64,000 nt of DNA, taken from NCBI GenBank assembly GCA_001643675.2, contig LSRY02000038.1:374501-438500 (forward strand). Reading direction: 5' to 3'. Shown piece after piece: positions 1 through 11,094 of the stretch. Below the pieces are notes generated by a model. The model was not told the origin of the DNA and did not search any database. It saw only the letters and a list, made by a program, of their open reading frames with translations. Position 1 is the first letter of the stretch, and each line of letters begins with the position of its first letter. A program made the position numbers and the translations under genes. This stretch comes from Monocercomonoides exilis (lineage: Eukaryota; Preaxostyla; Oxymonadida; Polymastigidae).

Positions 1-2840
1 TGCATCATTATCGGTTTAACAAAAAATACTCTGCTTTCGATGATGTTCTATGCAAGTCTTTATTGTCCAGTTGTCTGTGTTTTTTATGCGGTGAGAGGCA
101 ATCTTAGAGAACAAGAAAGCCAGCTAAGTTGATAATTTTCAATCCATTGGAGATGGGAAAATAATTCAAGATCAAAAAAGATGGTTTGTCTTTTTTATTA
201 TATTCATGTTTCTTAAATGGTGTGTTTTCAATAAATACAGATTGATCATGAACAGGAATGCCATGGAAAAAAATCTTCTTTTCATTTCGCAAAAGAGCAG
301 AAATTTTGTAATTATTCATGTCTGGATTGCATTCAACGATGACACTCGGGACTTTTATCATCTGTCTTGAATGCTATATCATTTGACTTTGCTCAACATG
401 GGCTTGAAAGAGAGAAGAAGCAGTTTGTCAGGATCATTTGTTGAGTTAATTTTGCAGAAGCTACTCGTTTATCGGAGCTGATAAGCTAACTGAGTATTCT
501 CATTCAGAGCGCATCCAACTTTTTTTGTGACTTGTCATTGCTCTTTGTTATTTCAGAAAACTGTTTGATGGAAACAGCCAACTGGAAGATTAAATGGCAA
601 GACTCGCTATTTCTGGTGAAATATTCAGAATTGAATGAAGTGCGAAAGGAATTAGGAAATTTTCAAAAAGAAATTTGAGTTGGAATTAATAATGGAGTGC
701 ATCAAAGAGGAGGAGAAGAGAGAGGAGGGAAGATGCAAAGATGGAATGGAAAATAAGGATAAATTGGAATGAAGAAGAAAAGCAGATTTGAAAAAAAGAG
801 AGAAGAGAGAAAGAACTTAGCAATTTTTTGGGGGAAAGAGAGGATAATGTTTTAGGAGAAAGAGAAAGAGAGAGAGAAATATATTTTTTGGAGGAATTGA
901 AGCATTAAATTAGACAAACAACTGAAGCTATTGCAGAAGAGGAGGAGGAAGAAGAAGAATTAAAAGGAAGAGGAAGAGAAGGAAGAGGAAGAGGAAGAAG
1001 AGAAAGAATTGTTTCTTTTGAAGATTTCTCCACTTTTCATGAAATGATGACTGAAAAATAAACCAAAAGAGAAGAAGAAGAAATATCAGATGTTGGATTA
1101 AAGAAATGAAGAAGAAGAAAATGATTGAAATAATAATTCCGGCAAACTCCCAAATAGATCTACTGGAACGGGGAATTTGGCATAAAGATACAATATGGTT
1201 ATCACTGAAATAGAAAAAAATTTAAACGGTATGTTTTCATCTATTATATAATTGTTTTTTATGTAAATGATTTTGTACGGAAACGTTTTTTCATGAAATC
1301 AATATAATCAGAAAAATCTTGATTTTCAAATTATTAATGGGATAAGATCAAAAAATGATAATTGTTTTAAAAATCATAAAACCGAGATCCGGTTGTGCAA
1401 AAAGATAAAAAAACGTTTTTAATGATTGAGATGTTTGTTTAGGAGATGGAGATGGAGAAAATTGCTTCGGAAAACATCCTTTTGATGAAATAAGAGTTAT
1501 GAATAAACAAAAATGATTTATTTTTTTATTTTTGTTAATAACACATTTCCGCAAACTTTTATCATACAGCACGTGCTTGAAACAACATATATGATCAGAA
1601 TATGGTGTTATAAGTGAAATTTGCAAAACGCTATATTGCACTATTATGCCGAGAATTATTTCTCCGGATGCTGCTAATTCTCCGGATGTGGTTCAAAAAT
1701 ATTGACATGAGGCATTTTGAGGCTATCAGCAGAAGAAATGTGAAAGACGAAGGAAAATGAGAAAGAAAACACACTTTCTATTTTGATGCATGTGATGAGG
1801 AACAGAATATACAGAGAAAAGAAAGATGGAGAAAAAAGATTGGACTGATTAAGTTGAAGAAAAAAGGAAAAAGATGAATGGAGACGAGAAAAATGGTGAA
1901 AAAAGAATGGAAAGAATGAAAAAGATAAAGAGAAAGAAAGAAAGAAATGGAAAAAGAAATAGAAAAAGAAAAAGAGAAGAACAGAGAAGAGAAGAAAAGA
2001 AAAGAGAAATAAAAATGGAAAAAGAGAAAGAGAAAGATGCACAAAAGATATTTTCATATTTCTATCAACAAAACAACTGAAGTGAAAACTTAAAAAAAAA
2101 TAACATTGAATAGAAATTTTCTTCATCGCTATCATCTTCCTCTTTGTTTTGTTCAAATTCTTTTTCTTCTTCCCCTTCCAAAATTTCACCTTTCTCCCCT
2201 TCTTTCCTATCCGCAGAAGAAGATCCTTTATCTTCGAATTATTCTTTTCCCTCTTCTTCTTCTTCTTCTTCTTCAAATTCTTCTTCTTCTTCTTCTCTGC
2301 CTCTCAGCGATTTCGCAATAGAAAACACACAAATAGAAACTTTTTCAATCAGTTCAGGTGCAAAATCTGTTTCCAGAGAGAAAAAAAGCAAGTGAAAATG
2401 AATAAATAAATGAAAAAAGAAAATTGGATAATGAAATAACAAATAGAGTGAAATGAAACAATCTGTATTTTTCACAAAGTTTTGCTGGAAAAAAAAAAGG
2501 AATTTTGGTTGATAACCGAATATTTGGGATGAAATTATTTGCTTTATGAATTTTGTTCCACCATTTGTTTTTGAATCTTTTTCGTTGCAAAATAATTCTT
2601 CAATAAAATTTTTGATGAAAATGAAAACTGTTATCCAAACATTGTTTTTCAAACAAGTCGATTGATTTTAAAAAGATGAAGGATTTCAAATGAAAAACAA
2701 AAAAATGTGTAATTTTCATATTTTCCGAAATATGAAGGAACAATTGTTGTTTAAACAAAATATTTTAAGTTATCGCATAATATTTGTCTTTATTGAATTA
2801 TTATAATAAAGTTCCGATTGAAATTTCTTTTTTAAAGGAT
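1..2840. other. Gene-poor purine-rich flank
   Basis: No gene I can recognise. The left part is ordinary AT-rich sequence with one short minus-strand reading frame (listed separately). From about 690 to 1120 and 1800 to 2060 the plus strand is dominated by GA, GAA and AGAAA microsatellite-like runs. From 2160 to 2310 it is TTC-rich. Long reading frames over these tracts are low-complexity artefacts. On the minus strand, about 2115-2650 reads as an acidic Glu-rich stretch broken by a stop, which could be the worn C-terminal end of an old gene. Confidence 0.5.
104..361 (-). CDS. Hypothetical small protein or exon (85 aa)
   Basis: A short open frame starting with ATG at 361 and ending in TAA at 104. 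Unlike most short frames here it has mixed, non-repetitive composition, with His, Pro, Cys and Asp spread through it, for example the segment FFHGIPVHDQSVF. No family is recognised and no signal peptide or membrane segment is seen. It could be an exon of a larger gene, a relic, or chance. There are no neighbours within 2.4 kb to give context. Confidence 0.25.
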   Translation of the reverse strand: MIKVPSVIVECNPDMNNYKISALLRNEKKIFFHGIPVHDQSVFIENTPFKKHEYNKKDKPSFLILNYFPISNGLKIINLAGFLVL

Positions 2841-5800
2841 GATCATAAATGACCCTTAATAATAATAATTCAGAGAAGAAAAAAGAAAATTGATTTATCT
2901 CATCAGAATGAATCTAATGATGGTTATTGCTGCAATATTGGTGAACATTATTAATTTGCATTGCTTGTGCAACGATGCCACAAATGACAAAGTTGGAACA
3001 ATTCCAGAATTAAATGTTTTGCAAAAAATTCCTGCAAGTGATTGGACAACTTCAACTGAAGCTGAAAACAATAACAATATAAAGGAAACTTATGTGCAAG
3101 CACAACATTGTGAAACAAGTTCTAAACATGAAGAATCTGAGAAATGGAAAGAAAAATGGAGAATGAATCAAAACAACAGAATTGAATCAGCAAACACAAA
3201 CACAAACAGGAATATCGTCAAAATTGAAGGAGACACATCAAATATTAGCATCCACAATGAAAAGAAGATTGAAGAAGGAATTGAAGAAAGCAAGATGAAA
3301 AGTCACATTATTCTGGATAATTCATCTCTGTTGTGCATGAATTTGGGGATGATGGCAAATGGATTAACAAGTTCATTAGCCTTAAGAACTGAAAGTGTTG
3401 CGATGATAATTGGATGCCATTTTGAGGTCAGAAGCGAAATAAGTCCATTTGATTTGTGTGGGAGTCAAATTCATTTTTCAAACTTGACACTTCGATTTTG
3501 GAATTCACAGCAGACCCACATGCCTCCTCTTTTCTCCACGCAAATGAGTGGGTCGAAAAGTCACTCAGCCAATTGTGTTTCTGTTTGCTCGTCACGTTTT
3601 TCATCATTCCAGATGTCTTCTCCTCCATTTCTGTCTTCTCACTTTATTGAAGGGGTTTCACTCACAAATTTGATTTTCTCCAACATTTCAACAGTTCCAA
3701 CACGCAGAGGAATTCCTTTTGATTTGGGATGTGGATGTTCCACTCTGATGGATGACTGTTCATTTTCATCAGTCTGTGATGTGTATGATGGAGGGATTGT
3801 TCCTTCTCTGAACAGTCCCTTGGCCTCTTTGGCAGCCTCAAACACCTCTTTTGTTGGATGCACACGCACAGGAAATGTTGAATTCATTGGAAGCAAAGAA
3901 AACCCATCGAAGCCAGGGAGACAGAACGAAACAGAAAATGGGCAAAACACATTTATTTGGTGCGAGTGGAACGGATCGAGGACAACAGGAAATGGTGAGA
4001 CATTTGGCGATGGTACTTCGAACGGTGGTGCGATTTTCATAAGTGGTCAATCATCAGCCACTGTTTCAGTTTCGCATTGTGCATTCAAGGAATGTGTTGC
4101 TCACTATGCAGGTGGAGGGATTTCATGCTTTAGCATTAAATCAGTTGAGATTGCGAATAGCACATTTAACGATTGTTCTGCTGAAAATTGGGTTGGAGGA
4201 GGGGCATTTGCTTGCAATATTTCTTCATGCATTCGAATAAGCGGATGTGAATTCCAAAATTGCAAAGCAAATTGTCAAGGGGGAGGCCTTTATCTTGAAG
4301 ATTTTGAACTGTCAGAAACTGGATGCGTTGCGGAAGAAAATGGAGGAGGGGAGAGTGCATGTGTGTATGATTGCAGTTTTGCTTCTTGCTCAATTACAAA
4401 TTCATATGGCGGAGCCATATATTGCACCAACAATCCAATTTCATTCAAGATGAAGAACGTTAGATTTCTTTTTTGCTCTGCTTTTTCATATGGGGGGGCA
4501 TTACGTATATTCACTGATAAAGCAACAAAGCCAGGAGATTTGCATTATTGTTATTTCCTTTTTTTTTGTGAATGCACATGCAAAACAACATCCACTCCAT
4601 TTGGCCATGACGTTGCATATGCAGATTATTACAAACATTTTTTGGATTCTGGAAATCCGTTCCTTGAGTGCTATTCTTCAAATACTGATGACAGAAGATT
4701 ATTTTATGAGCACTTTGATGGTACTAATTTTGTGAACAAGCACACTGAAAAGAAGTGGTGGTTGAAAAATGGAGTTCTCAATCGTCTTGTGGCTGCTGAG
4801 GGAGGCGTTGAAGACGATCTGTGTGGAATTGATGAGTCAAGTGCATGCAAAACCATTGGTATTGCTGTCAATCGAAGCGCAACACAATCGAGCTTAATTG
4901 TCACCCTGATGGAAGGGAATCACAAAAACGAAGAGACAACAATTGAAACAAATTTGAATAAGATGAGAGTTGAAGGGAAAGGAAGAGGAACAAGCATTAT
5001 TGGAACATATTCGCTTTCTTCTCCTTCAACAACGCTGTTCGGCGTGAGGAGTGGGCAGCTGAAGATTCTTCATCTGGGAATTGAACACAACTCTGAAAGA
5101 GATTCTTCACCGAATGTGTTTGTTGTTTCTGGTGGGAGTGGGTCACTCTCATTGGAGGATGTTCTGATCTCGTCAAGTGTTGCTGGAACGAATGTTATAT
5201 CATCATCTGTATTTGTAGTGGAGCTGTCACAGCTGAGGATGATTGATGTGGAGATCAAAGATATGAAAGTGAGTCAATCTCTGTTCTCAGAACCATCATC
5301 AGGAGAAGCTGAATCAGAAGAGAGTTTTCTGTCAAATGTGACAATTCGGAATGTGAATCTGACTGAAGGAGATGGGGTGGTTGTGGCAAAGAATGTGAAT
5401 GGAGATGAGACATTTGTGGTGAGCAACACAACAATTGAGGAATGTGTATGTGAGAATGGGAATGGCGGAGGAATATATGTTTGTTTGCAAGGAAATGGGA
5501 AAGTGGTTGTGAATGGAACAAGTTTGATTGATGGATGTGTTGCAATGGGTATTGAAGGAAATGGAGGGAGAGGAGGAGGATTATATGTGGTGATGGAGAG
5601 TGGGGGATGTGGGTTGACAATTGGAGAGAATGTTGAGTTTTCGAAAGTGAATGTGAATGTTGCAGAATATGGGAAGGATGTGTTTGTTCATTGCAGGACT
5701 GGTGTGTTTTTGGAGTCAAAAGTGAATACAAACACATTTGCATTTTTTGACACTAGTGAAATTCCATTGGATGTGTTGAAGTTGAGTGGGAGTGAAAATG

Positions 5801-8800
5801 GGGATGAAAGTGGAGTGATTCCACTGTTTGTGTATTTTCATTCATTAGGAACGAAAATAATTGTTGATGGGAGTGGAGGAAATGGAATGGATCACAATCG
5901 ATGTGGATTTGATGAATTCAGGTGTTTGACAGTTGATTATTGTGTGAACTCAAGACTGAGCAGTGCAGTGAATGAAATAGAGGTTGTCTCATCTTCATCC
6001 ATCAAGGATGAAATTGAATTTTCTTCATTTGATGTGATAATTTCAGGCAGAATAATATCATCAGAGGAGGAGGAGATGATGCAAGTGGACGTGAGTGATG
6101 AAGGATCAGCCACACAAGACTGGCTTGTTGGATGTTCGAGTTCACTGACAATGAGCCGACTTTCATTTGTTGTGAAAGGTCAGTTGAATTCGAGGAGAAG
6201 TGCATTTATTCATTCAACATCAACACTCAACATGACGAACTGTTCAGTCTCATTTGAGAGTGGGGCATTGACCAATGGAAAGATAGGATATAATGTGATA
6301 AACATTGAGGGAGGAGTGTTGATTGTTGATGGATTTGTGATGGAAAGTTCAGTGACAATGAATGGGAAATCGCTAATAGCGATGTCAAATGGAATGAAAT
6401 TGGAGATTTTGAATAGCAGAGTGAGTGGGGTGGAAGTGGAAGGAGGGAGTGGAGGAGGGGGATGTTTGAATGTGGAGATGAAAGAAGATGGAAGTGCAAA
6501 AGTTGAAGAATGTAATTTGTCATCAACATGCTCAGATGGAAGAGAGATGAAAGGTGGAGGGGTGATGATTTCAGTGGGGAAGGGAGGGAGTTTGGAAATG
6601 AAAAATGTGAACTTATCAGGATGTGTTGTGCCAACAGAGGATGTTGAGGATGGAGGAAGAGGAATGGGAGGAGGGATGTTTGTTGAGCTTCCTGATCAAA
6701 TGGGATCATTTGTTTTAGAAGGAATGGAATTTGAGGGATGCGATGCCTGGAAAGGGAAGAAAATGTTTGTGTCAGGATGGGATCTGAGAGAGATTGTGAA
6801 CAAGGAGCACTTCATATGGGAAATGAATGAAGAGGAGTTGAAGTCATTGGATGAGTTGTGTGGATGGGAGAGGAAGACAACAGGAGAGGAGGGATATGTG
6901 ATTCCATTGGTTGTGTATTTGTGGAGTAATTGGAGCGGAAATGGGTTTGTTTCGAGAGAGAAAGGAGGAGACTTCAGTGGGTGTGGATATTCGGAAGCAC
7001 CATGTTCATCAGTTGATCACTTAATATCGCTGAGATATTCAATACTTGGAGAAGGCGAATCACACATAAAGATTGTGGGAACAGGATTGCTCCAGAAATC
7101 GATTTCATTTTTATCATCATCATCGTCATTATCAATAACTCCAGTTGTGTCAATTGAGGGAGAAAATGAAGGAACAATTTTGAAAGTGAGCGAAGAAGGG
7201 GGAATGATAACATCGAATGTTGTTGTTTCATTCACTAATTTATCATTTTCTCTTCCAAATGAACTTGTTTCTCATTCATCGCTCATTCACTCAGCAACAT
7301 CCTCAGCAACATCACTTTCAATCAAGAGGTGCTCATTTGTTTGTGAGGATTCAACAAAGGAAACGAAATATTGTCTGATAAAAGCAGATGGAGGGAGTGT
7401 GGTGATTGATGATTGCACCCTTTCCCAGTTCAATCTGGCAAAAGGGTTTGTCGAATTCACAGCAGATGTGAAGAGTGCAGATGTGATGAATGTGTCAGTT
7501 TCGAACACAACAATCTCAGGAAGCAGTCTGATATCGCTGAGTCAGCCATCCCCAACAAATGTGTTGATCAACAAAGCAAGAGAAAACACAAAACAAATCG
7601 TGAGGGTGAACAGCTCCTCATTTGTGAACATCACATGTGTGGAGAACAGGGCAAGTGTGATGAGTGTGGGATCGTTCTTGAATGGGATGGAATGTGTGAT
7701 TGAAGGGTGTGTGCTGACGAAGTGCATGAGCGAGAGAAGCTTGGAAGGAGGAGGGATGAAGATGTTGATGAAGAGAGGAGAGTATGAGGTGAAAGTGAGT
7801 GGGTGTTCGTTTGGGATGTGTGTGTGCTCAACAGGGAATGGAAGGGGAGGAGGGATGATGATTGATGCACTTGATCCGAATGGGGAATGCACAAACACGG
7901 AAATGCCACCACTTGGGCTGAGATTGGAGAACATCCGATTCATGATGAATGATGCGTTTGTGAGGAAGGATGTGTTCATCCGATGCGACTCGATTGAGTT
8001 GCAGCTGAATGAAAGGCTGTTTGGATTGGACTTCAGCCAGGAGGCACTGAAGGGGAAGGACTCGATGTGTGGGAGTGACGGAGAAGGGAAAGTTGATGTT
8101 GATCTGATCCCACTGATCACATTCTATTATTCTTCACAGGTGTTTGTGTGTGTGAATGGGAGTGACAACAGGCAGTGTGGAGCACAGAACCATCCGTGTG
8201 AGAGCATTGGAAATGCTGTGCAGCACATTCAACGAAGCATGATGAATGTATTGTGGATTGATGGGGAAGGGATGATGGGAGAGGAATGTGTGATTGGGGA
8301 TGCGAGGATGATGTCGATGGGGAGGGAGAAGGCGACAGCGCATTTTGAAGGGAAGACAGAGGAAAGCGGAGGGGAGAGGAGCATGATGGTGTTTGTGAAT
8401 GAGAGTGTGGTGGAGAGGTGTTTGTTTGTGTTTGGAGAGATGTTTGAGAGCACGCACAAATATGTTGTGAAAGTGAAGGAGGGGCGGATGGTGATGAATG
8501 AATGCTCATTTGAGGGTTCATCCAGTGAGATGGGAAAGAAGCTGAAGAACACACTGGTTGGGGTGGAGGGAGGAGAGATGGAGATGGTGAGATGCACAAT
8601 CAGGCACATCCGTCATTGTGGCAGATTGGTTGTGTTCAGTGGGGAATCATCGAGAGTGATAATGAGTGAGACAAGGATTTGGGATGTGGAATCAGAGGGA
8701 GATGTGGTTGTTGTGGAAGGGGAGGCGAGGGTGAATGTGAAAGAAGTGGGGATGGAGAATATCACAATAATGGGGGAGTGGAGTGTGATGGCTATGAGAG

Positions 8801-10770
8801 GGTGTGGAGATGGGAATCTTTCAAACTGCACATTCAGTGGGTGTGAGAGTGGAAGAGAGAAGGGAGGGATTGTTCTGTTGAGCAGTTGTGAGGATGTAAG
8901 GATTGAGATGTGTGATGTGAGTGGAGGAGTGGACAGGGCAGATGAAGAAAGAAACTTAGAGAAGACGAATGAGAAGGAGGAAAAGGAGGGAAGAGAAAGG
9001 ATATGCAAATGGAATGGATCGATCGTTGGGGTTGAGAAGAGCAGGGTTATGATGAAGGATACGAGGATTCGGGAGAGTGGGAAAGGGGGATTGTCTGTGA
9101 GTGGAGGGAGTGTGACAATTGAGAAAGGAGAGTTTGAGAACAACAATCCATTCATTGAAAAATATCCATCAGTGAGAAGAAATATCCTTTGCTCTGATTC
9201 TGCGTCATTGACCATCTCCAGTTTGAAAGGAGGAGATGGACAAGAGAAGAACACCTCGCTTTGGATTTTGAATGATGGATGCACCCTTGGTGAAATTGCT
9301 GGAGAAAGGTCATCTCCTTTCTTCATTCCCAAATTGGAAGATGTTTCTGTGAATGAAAATGACAGCAATGTTGTTGTGAAATTCAAGGGAACCCTTTTTG
9401 TGCCATGTGATTTGTCATTCAGACTTGTGTATAAAACAGGGGATGTGGAGTTGGTTGAGACATATCAGTTTGAGGAAGACGGTTTTGTTTCAGAAACAGA
9501 AGTGATTGGAAGAATCCCATCAGAAAATATTTCATTGGCTTCAGATGAAACAGAGGTGTCAGTGATGATATTGTTTGGAAAGCAAAGGGTTGCAACTTCT
9601 CCACAGATTCTGAAGAACAAAACAGAATCAAAGACAGGAGATGAAAAAGTGGTTGAAGGAAGGAAAGAAGGGAAATCTTATTGGTTGTTGATTGTGATAA
9701 TTATGGCAGTTATTCTTTTGATTGTTCTTATTGTATCAATAATATTCATTGTTCGATGGAGAAAACAGAAGATAAGAACAGAAGAATTGGAAGTAATTGT
9801 GAATGATAACATTAGAAAAGATCCAAAAGCTTTTGAGATGGTGACGATGGAGATGTCTCCTGAGGAGCAGTGGAGGAGAGCAGAAAGAGAGGCAGAGAAG
9901 AAGAATGAAGAGAAGATCAAGAAGAGGGTATATGCGAAAAGCTTGGGACACTCAGAATCATCGGAGCATCTTCTGTCTGAGAGTGGATCGACTGAATACA
10001 TCCTTGGAAGGGACTCAGATAAGATCCCTGATTGGGCATTAGAAAAGGTTGATGAGAATGGTGAGGAAGAAGAGACAAGAAAGCGAACTCCTTCACCATC
10101 TATCTCATCCACTTCAACAACAGACACTTCAGATACAGATTCAACATTTGTTCGAGGGGAGGATCTGTGTCCGACCACCTCTTCGATGTCGAATCTGGTG
10201 GATGCAATGGCATGTTCATCCCCTCATGAGAAGCTGATTGTGGATTTGAGAGATTCGCTGTTCATGCTGTTGCATGGAAGGAACGAGAAGAAGGAGATGG
10301 CGATTGGCACTCTGCAGGAGAGGGAGCAGACAGCTGCTCAGATCCTGTTCTGGGTTGCGAATGGGGCACTCCACTCATTTGACGAGATGGAAAACCCACT
10401 TCAGTCACTTGCCAATCTGAGTCCTCACATTGTGTTGTTCTCTGAGCACATGGTGATCTGCATTGTGATGCACTCTGACTTATTGTCAGATGATGATTCA
10501 GATTCATCCTCCATCTCCTCATCAACTGTTGTGACATCTGCCAGCGATGATGATGAAGACTCTCTGCCCTCATCTGCGTTTGAAGATGAGGATGACTTCA
10601 AAAAAGAGTGCCTGAGGTGGAAGGCACCTGAGCTGCTGATCAACAAGAAGTTGGGAGCAACAAAGAAGTCAGTTGTGTTTTCGATTGGGATGATGCTGTG
10701 GGAGTGCTTGACTCTGGATATCCCGTTTGGAGAATATGATGCGGAGACAGCAGGGCAGAAGATAACATTT
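2841..10770 (+). repeat. Left arm of ~8-kb inverted repeat (copy A)
   Basis: The DNA from about 2841 (GATCATAAATGACCC, 67 bp before the ATG of protein A) to about 10770 is repeated in reverse orientation at about 24770-32690. Identity begins abruptly upstream of the start codon and fades inside the last part of the kinase-like domain. A block at about 3990-5010 is much more diverged than the rest. The limits were set by eye. Confidence 0.85.
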
Positions 10771-11094
10771 GGAGAAAGGCCATCGCGAAAGATGATTGCA
10801 GGAAGGGGAATAGATGAGGTTGTTGGAAGCTGCTGGGAAGAGGAGGCGAGCAAGAGGATGGGGCTGTTTGAGGTGAAGAAGGAGCTGTTTTCGCACTTTC
10901 CAGCGAATGCGGTTGTTGTGACAGCCTCAGATGCGATTGCATATGCTGAGGGCTCAGAAAGTGAGACAGATGATGAAAAGGAAGGGAAAGATATTCATCA
11001 ATCAACAACAACAACAAACACATCCACCACAACTTCTTTAACAGTTTCTTCAACAGCAACATCAAAAACAAGAGAAAATGAAAAAAGCGGATGA
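2908..11094 (+). CDS. Giant beta-helix membrane protein with pseudokinase tail (copy A)
   Basis: A single open frame of 2728 aa from the ATG at 2908. The N-terminus is a signal peptide (NLMMVIAAILVNIINLHCLC). The ectodomain (about residues 100-2240) is Ser/Gly/Cys-rich with many GGG turns and N-glycosylation sites, typical of right-handed parallel beta-helices (pectin-lyase fold, POMP-like). A boundary motif with CG, then PC or AC, then a TI/SI-like pair recurs four times near 4800, 5900, 6980 and 8170, so the ectodomain is about four units of 1.1-1.2 kb. One membrane helix lies at about residues 2256-2285, followed by basic residues. The cytoplasmic part has an acidic Ser-rich linker and a kinase C-lobe (RWKAPELL, then VVFSIGMMLWECL), but no glycine loop, HRD or DFG is visible. 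It is probably a surface receptor or adhesin with a pseudokinase; its ligand is unknown. Close paralogue of the gene at 24461-32623. Confidence 0.85.
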   Translation: MNLMMVIAAILVNIINLHCLCNDATNDKVGTIPELNVLQKIPASDWTTSTEAENNNNIKETYVQAQHCETSSKHEESEKWKEKWRMNQNNRIESANTNTNRNIVKIEGDTSNISIHNEKKIEEGIEESKMKSHIILDNSSLLCMNLGMMANGLTSSLALRTESVAMIIGCHFEVRSEISPFDLCGSQIHFSNLTLRFWNSQQTHMPPLFSTQMSGSKSHSANCVSVCSSRFSSFQMSSPPFLSSHFIEGVSLTNLIFSNISTVPTRRGIPFDLGCGCSTLMDDCSFSSVCDVYDGGIVPSLNSPLASLAASNTSFVGCTRTGNVEFIGSKENPSKPGRQNETENGQNTFIWCEWNGSRTTGNGETFGDGTSNGGAIFISGQSSATVSVSHCAFKECVAHYAGGGISCFSIKSVEIANSTFNDCSAENWVGGGAFACNISSCIRISGCEFQNCKANCQGGGLYLEDFELSETGCVAEENGGGESACVYDCSFASCSITNSYGGAIYCTNNPISFKMKNVRFLFCSAFSYGGALRIFTDKATKPGDLHYCYFLFFCECTCKTTSTPFGHDVAYADYYKHFLDSGNPFLECYSSNTDDRRLFYEHFDGTNFVNKHTEKKWWLKNGVLNRLVAAEGGVEDDLCGIDESSACKTIGIAVNRSATQSSLIVTLMEGNHKNEETTIETNLNKMRVEGKGRGTSIIGTYSLSSPSTTLFGVRSGQLKILHLGIEHNSERDSSPNVFVVSGGSGSLSLEDVLISSSVAGTNVISSSVFVVELSQLRMIDVEIKDMKVSQSLFSEPSSGEAESEESFLSNVTIRNVNLTEGDGVVVAKNVNGDETFVVSNTTIEECVCENGNGGGIYVCLQGNGKVVVNGTSLIDGCVAMGIEGNGGRGGGLYVVMESGGCGLTIGENVEFSKVNVNVAEYGKDVFVHCRTGVFLESKVNTNTFAFFDTSEIPLDVLKLSGSENGDESGVIPLFVYFHSLGTKIIVDGSGGNGMDHNRCGFDEFRCLTVDYCVNSRLSSAVNEIEVVSSSSIKDEIEFSSFDVIISGRIISSEEEEMMQVDVSDEGSATQDWLVGCSSSLTMSRLSFVVKGQLNSRRSAFIHSTSTLNMTNCSVSFESGALTNGKIGYNVINIEGGVLIVDGFVMESSVTMNGKSLIAMSNGMKLEILNSRVSGVEVEGGSGGGGCLNVEMKEDGSAKVEECNLSSTCSDGREMKGGGVMISVGKGGSLEMKNVNLSGCVVPTEDVEDGGRGMGGGMFVELPDQMGSFVLEGMEFEGCDAWKGKKMFVSGWDLREIVNKEHFIWEMNEEELKSLDELCGWERKTTGEEGYVIPLVVYLWSNWSGNGFVSREKGGDFSGCGYSEAPCSSVDHLISLRYSILGEGESHIKIVGTGLLQKSISFLSSSSSLSITPVVSIEGENEGTILKVSEEGGMITSNVVVSFTNLSFSLPNELVSHSSLIHSATSSATSLSIKRCSFVCEDSTKETKYCLIKADGGSVVIDDCTLSQFNLAKGFVEFTADVKSADVMNVSVSNTTISGSSLISLSQPSPTNVLINKARENTKQIVRVNSSSFVNITCVENRASVMSVGSFLNGMECVIEGCVLTKCMSERSLEGGGMKMLMKRGEYEVKVSGCSFGMCVCSTGNGRGGGMMIDALDPNGECTNTEMPPLGLRLENIRFMMNDAFVRKDVFIRCDSIELQLNERLFGLDFSQEALKGKDSMCGSDGEGKVDVDLIPLITFYYSSQVFVCVNGSDNRQCGAQNHPCESIGNAVQHIQRSMMNVLWIDGEGMMGEECVIGDARMMSMGREKATAHFEGKTEESGGERSMMVFVNESVVERCLFVFGEMFESTHKYVVKVKEGRMVMNECSFEGSSSEMGKKLKNTLVGVEGGEMEMVRCTIRHIRHCGRLVVFSGESSRVIMSETRIWDVESEGDVVVVEGEARVNVKEVGMENITIMGEWSVMAMRGCGDGNLSNCTFSGCESGREKGGIVLLSSCEDVRIEMCDVSGGVDRADEERNLEKTNEKEEKEGRERICKWNGSIVGVEKSRVMMKDTRIRESGKGGLSVSGGSVTIEKGEFENNNPFIEKYPSVRRNILCSDSASLTISSLKGGDGQEKNTSLWILNDGCTLGEIAGERSSPFFIPKLEDVSVNENDSNVVVKFKGTLFVPCDLSFRLVYKTGDVELVETYQFEEDGFVSETEVIGRIPSENISLASDETEVSVMILFGKQRVATSPQILKNKTESKTGDEKVVEGRKEGKSYWLLIVIIMAVILLIVLIVSIIFIVRWRKQKIRTEELEVIVNDNIRKDPKAFEMVTMEMSPEEQWRRAEREAEKKNEEKIKKRVYAKSLGHSESSEHLLSESGSTEYILGRDSDKIPDWALEKVDENGEEEETRKRTPSPSISSTSTTDTSDTDSTFVRGEDLCPTTSSMSNLVDAMACSSPHEKLIVDLRDSLFMLLHGRNEKKEMAIGTLQEREQTAAQILFWVANGALHSFDEMENPLQSLANLSPHIVLFSEHMVICIVMHSDLLSDDDSDSSSISSSTVVTSASDDDEDSLPSSAFEDEDDFKKECLRWKAPELLINKKLGATKKSVVFSIGMMLWECLTLDIPFGEYDAETAGQKITFGERPSRKMIAGRGIDEVVGSCWEEEASKRMGLFEVKKELFSHFPANAVVVTASDAIAYAEGSESETDDEKEGKDIHQSTTTTNTSTTTSLTVSSTATSKTRENEKSG

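Noticed and set aside
1674-2276. Long minus-strand frame rich in Lys and Phe
   Set aside because: It lies over GA/GAAA microsatellites, with runs of one or two residues and no family motif; plus-strand frames in the same place are equally open.
3639-10853. Many antisense frames opposite protein A
   Set aside because: They are shadows of a Ser-rich coding strand. None has a recognisable domain, and the same shadows recur opposite protein B.
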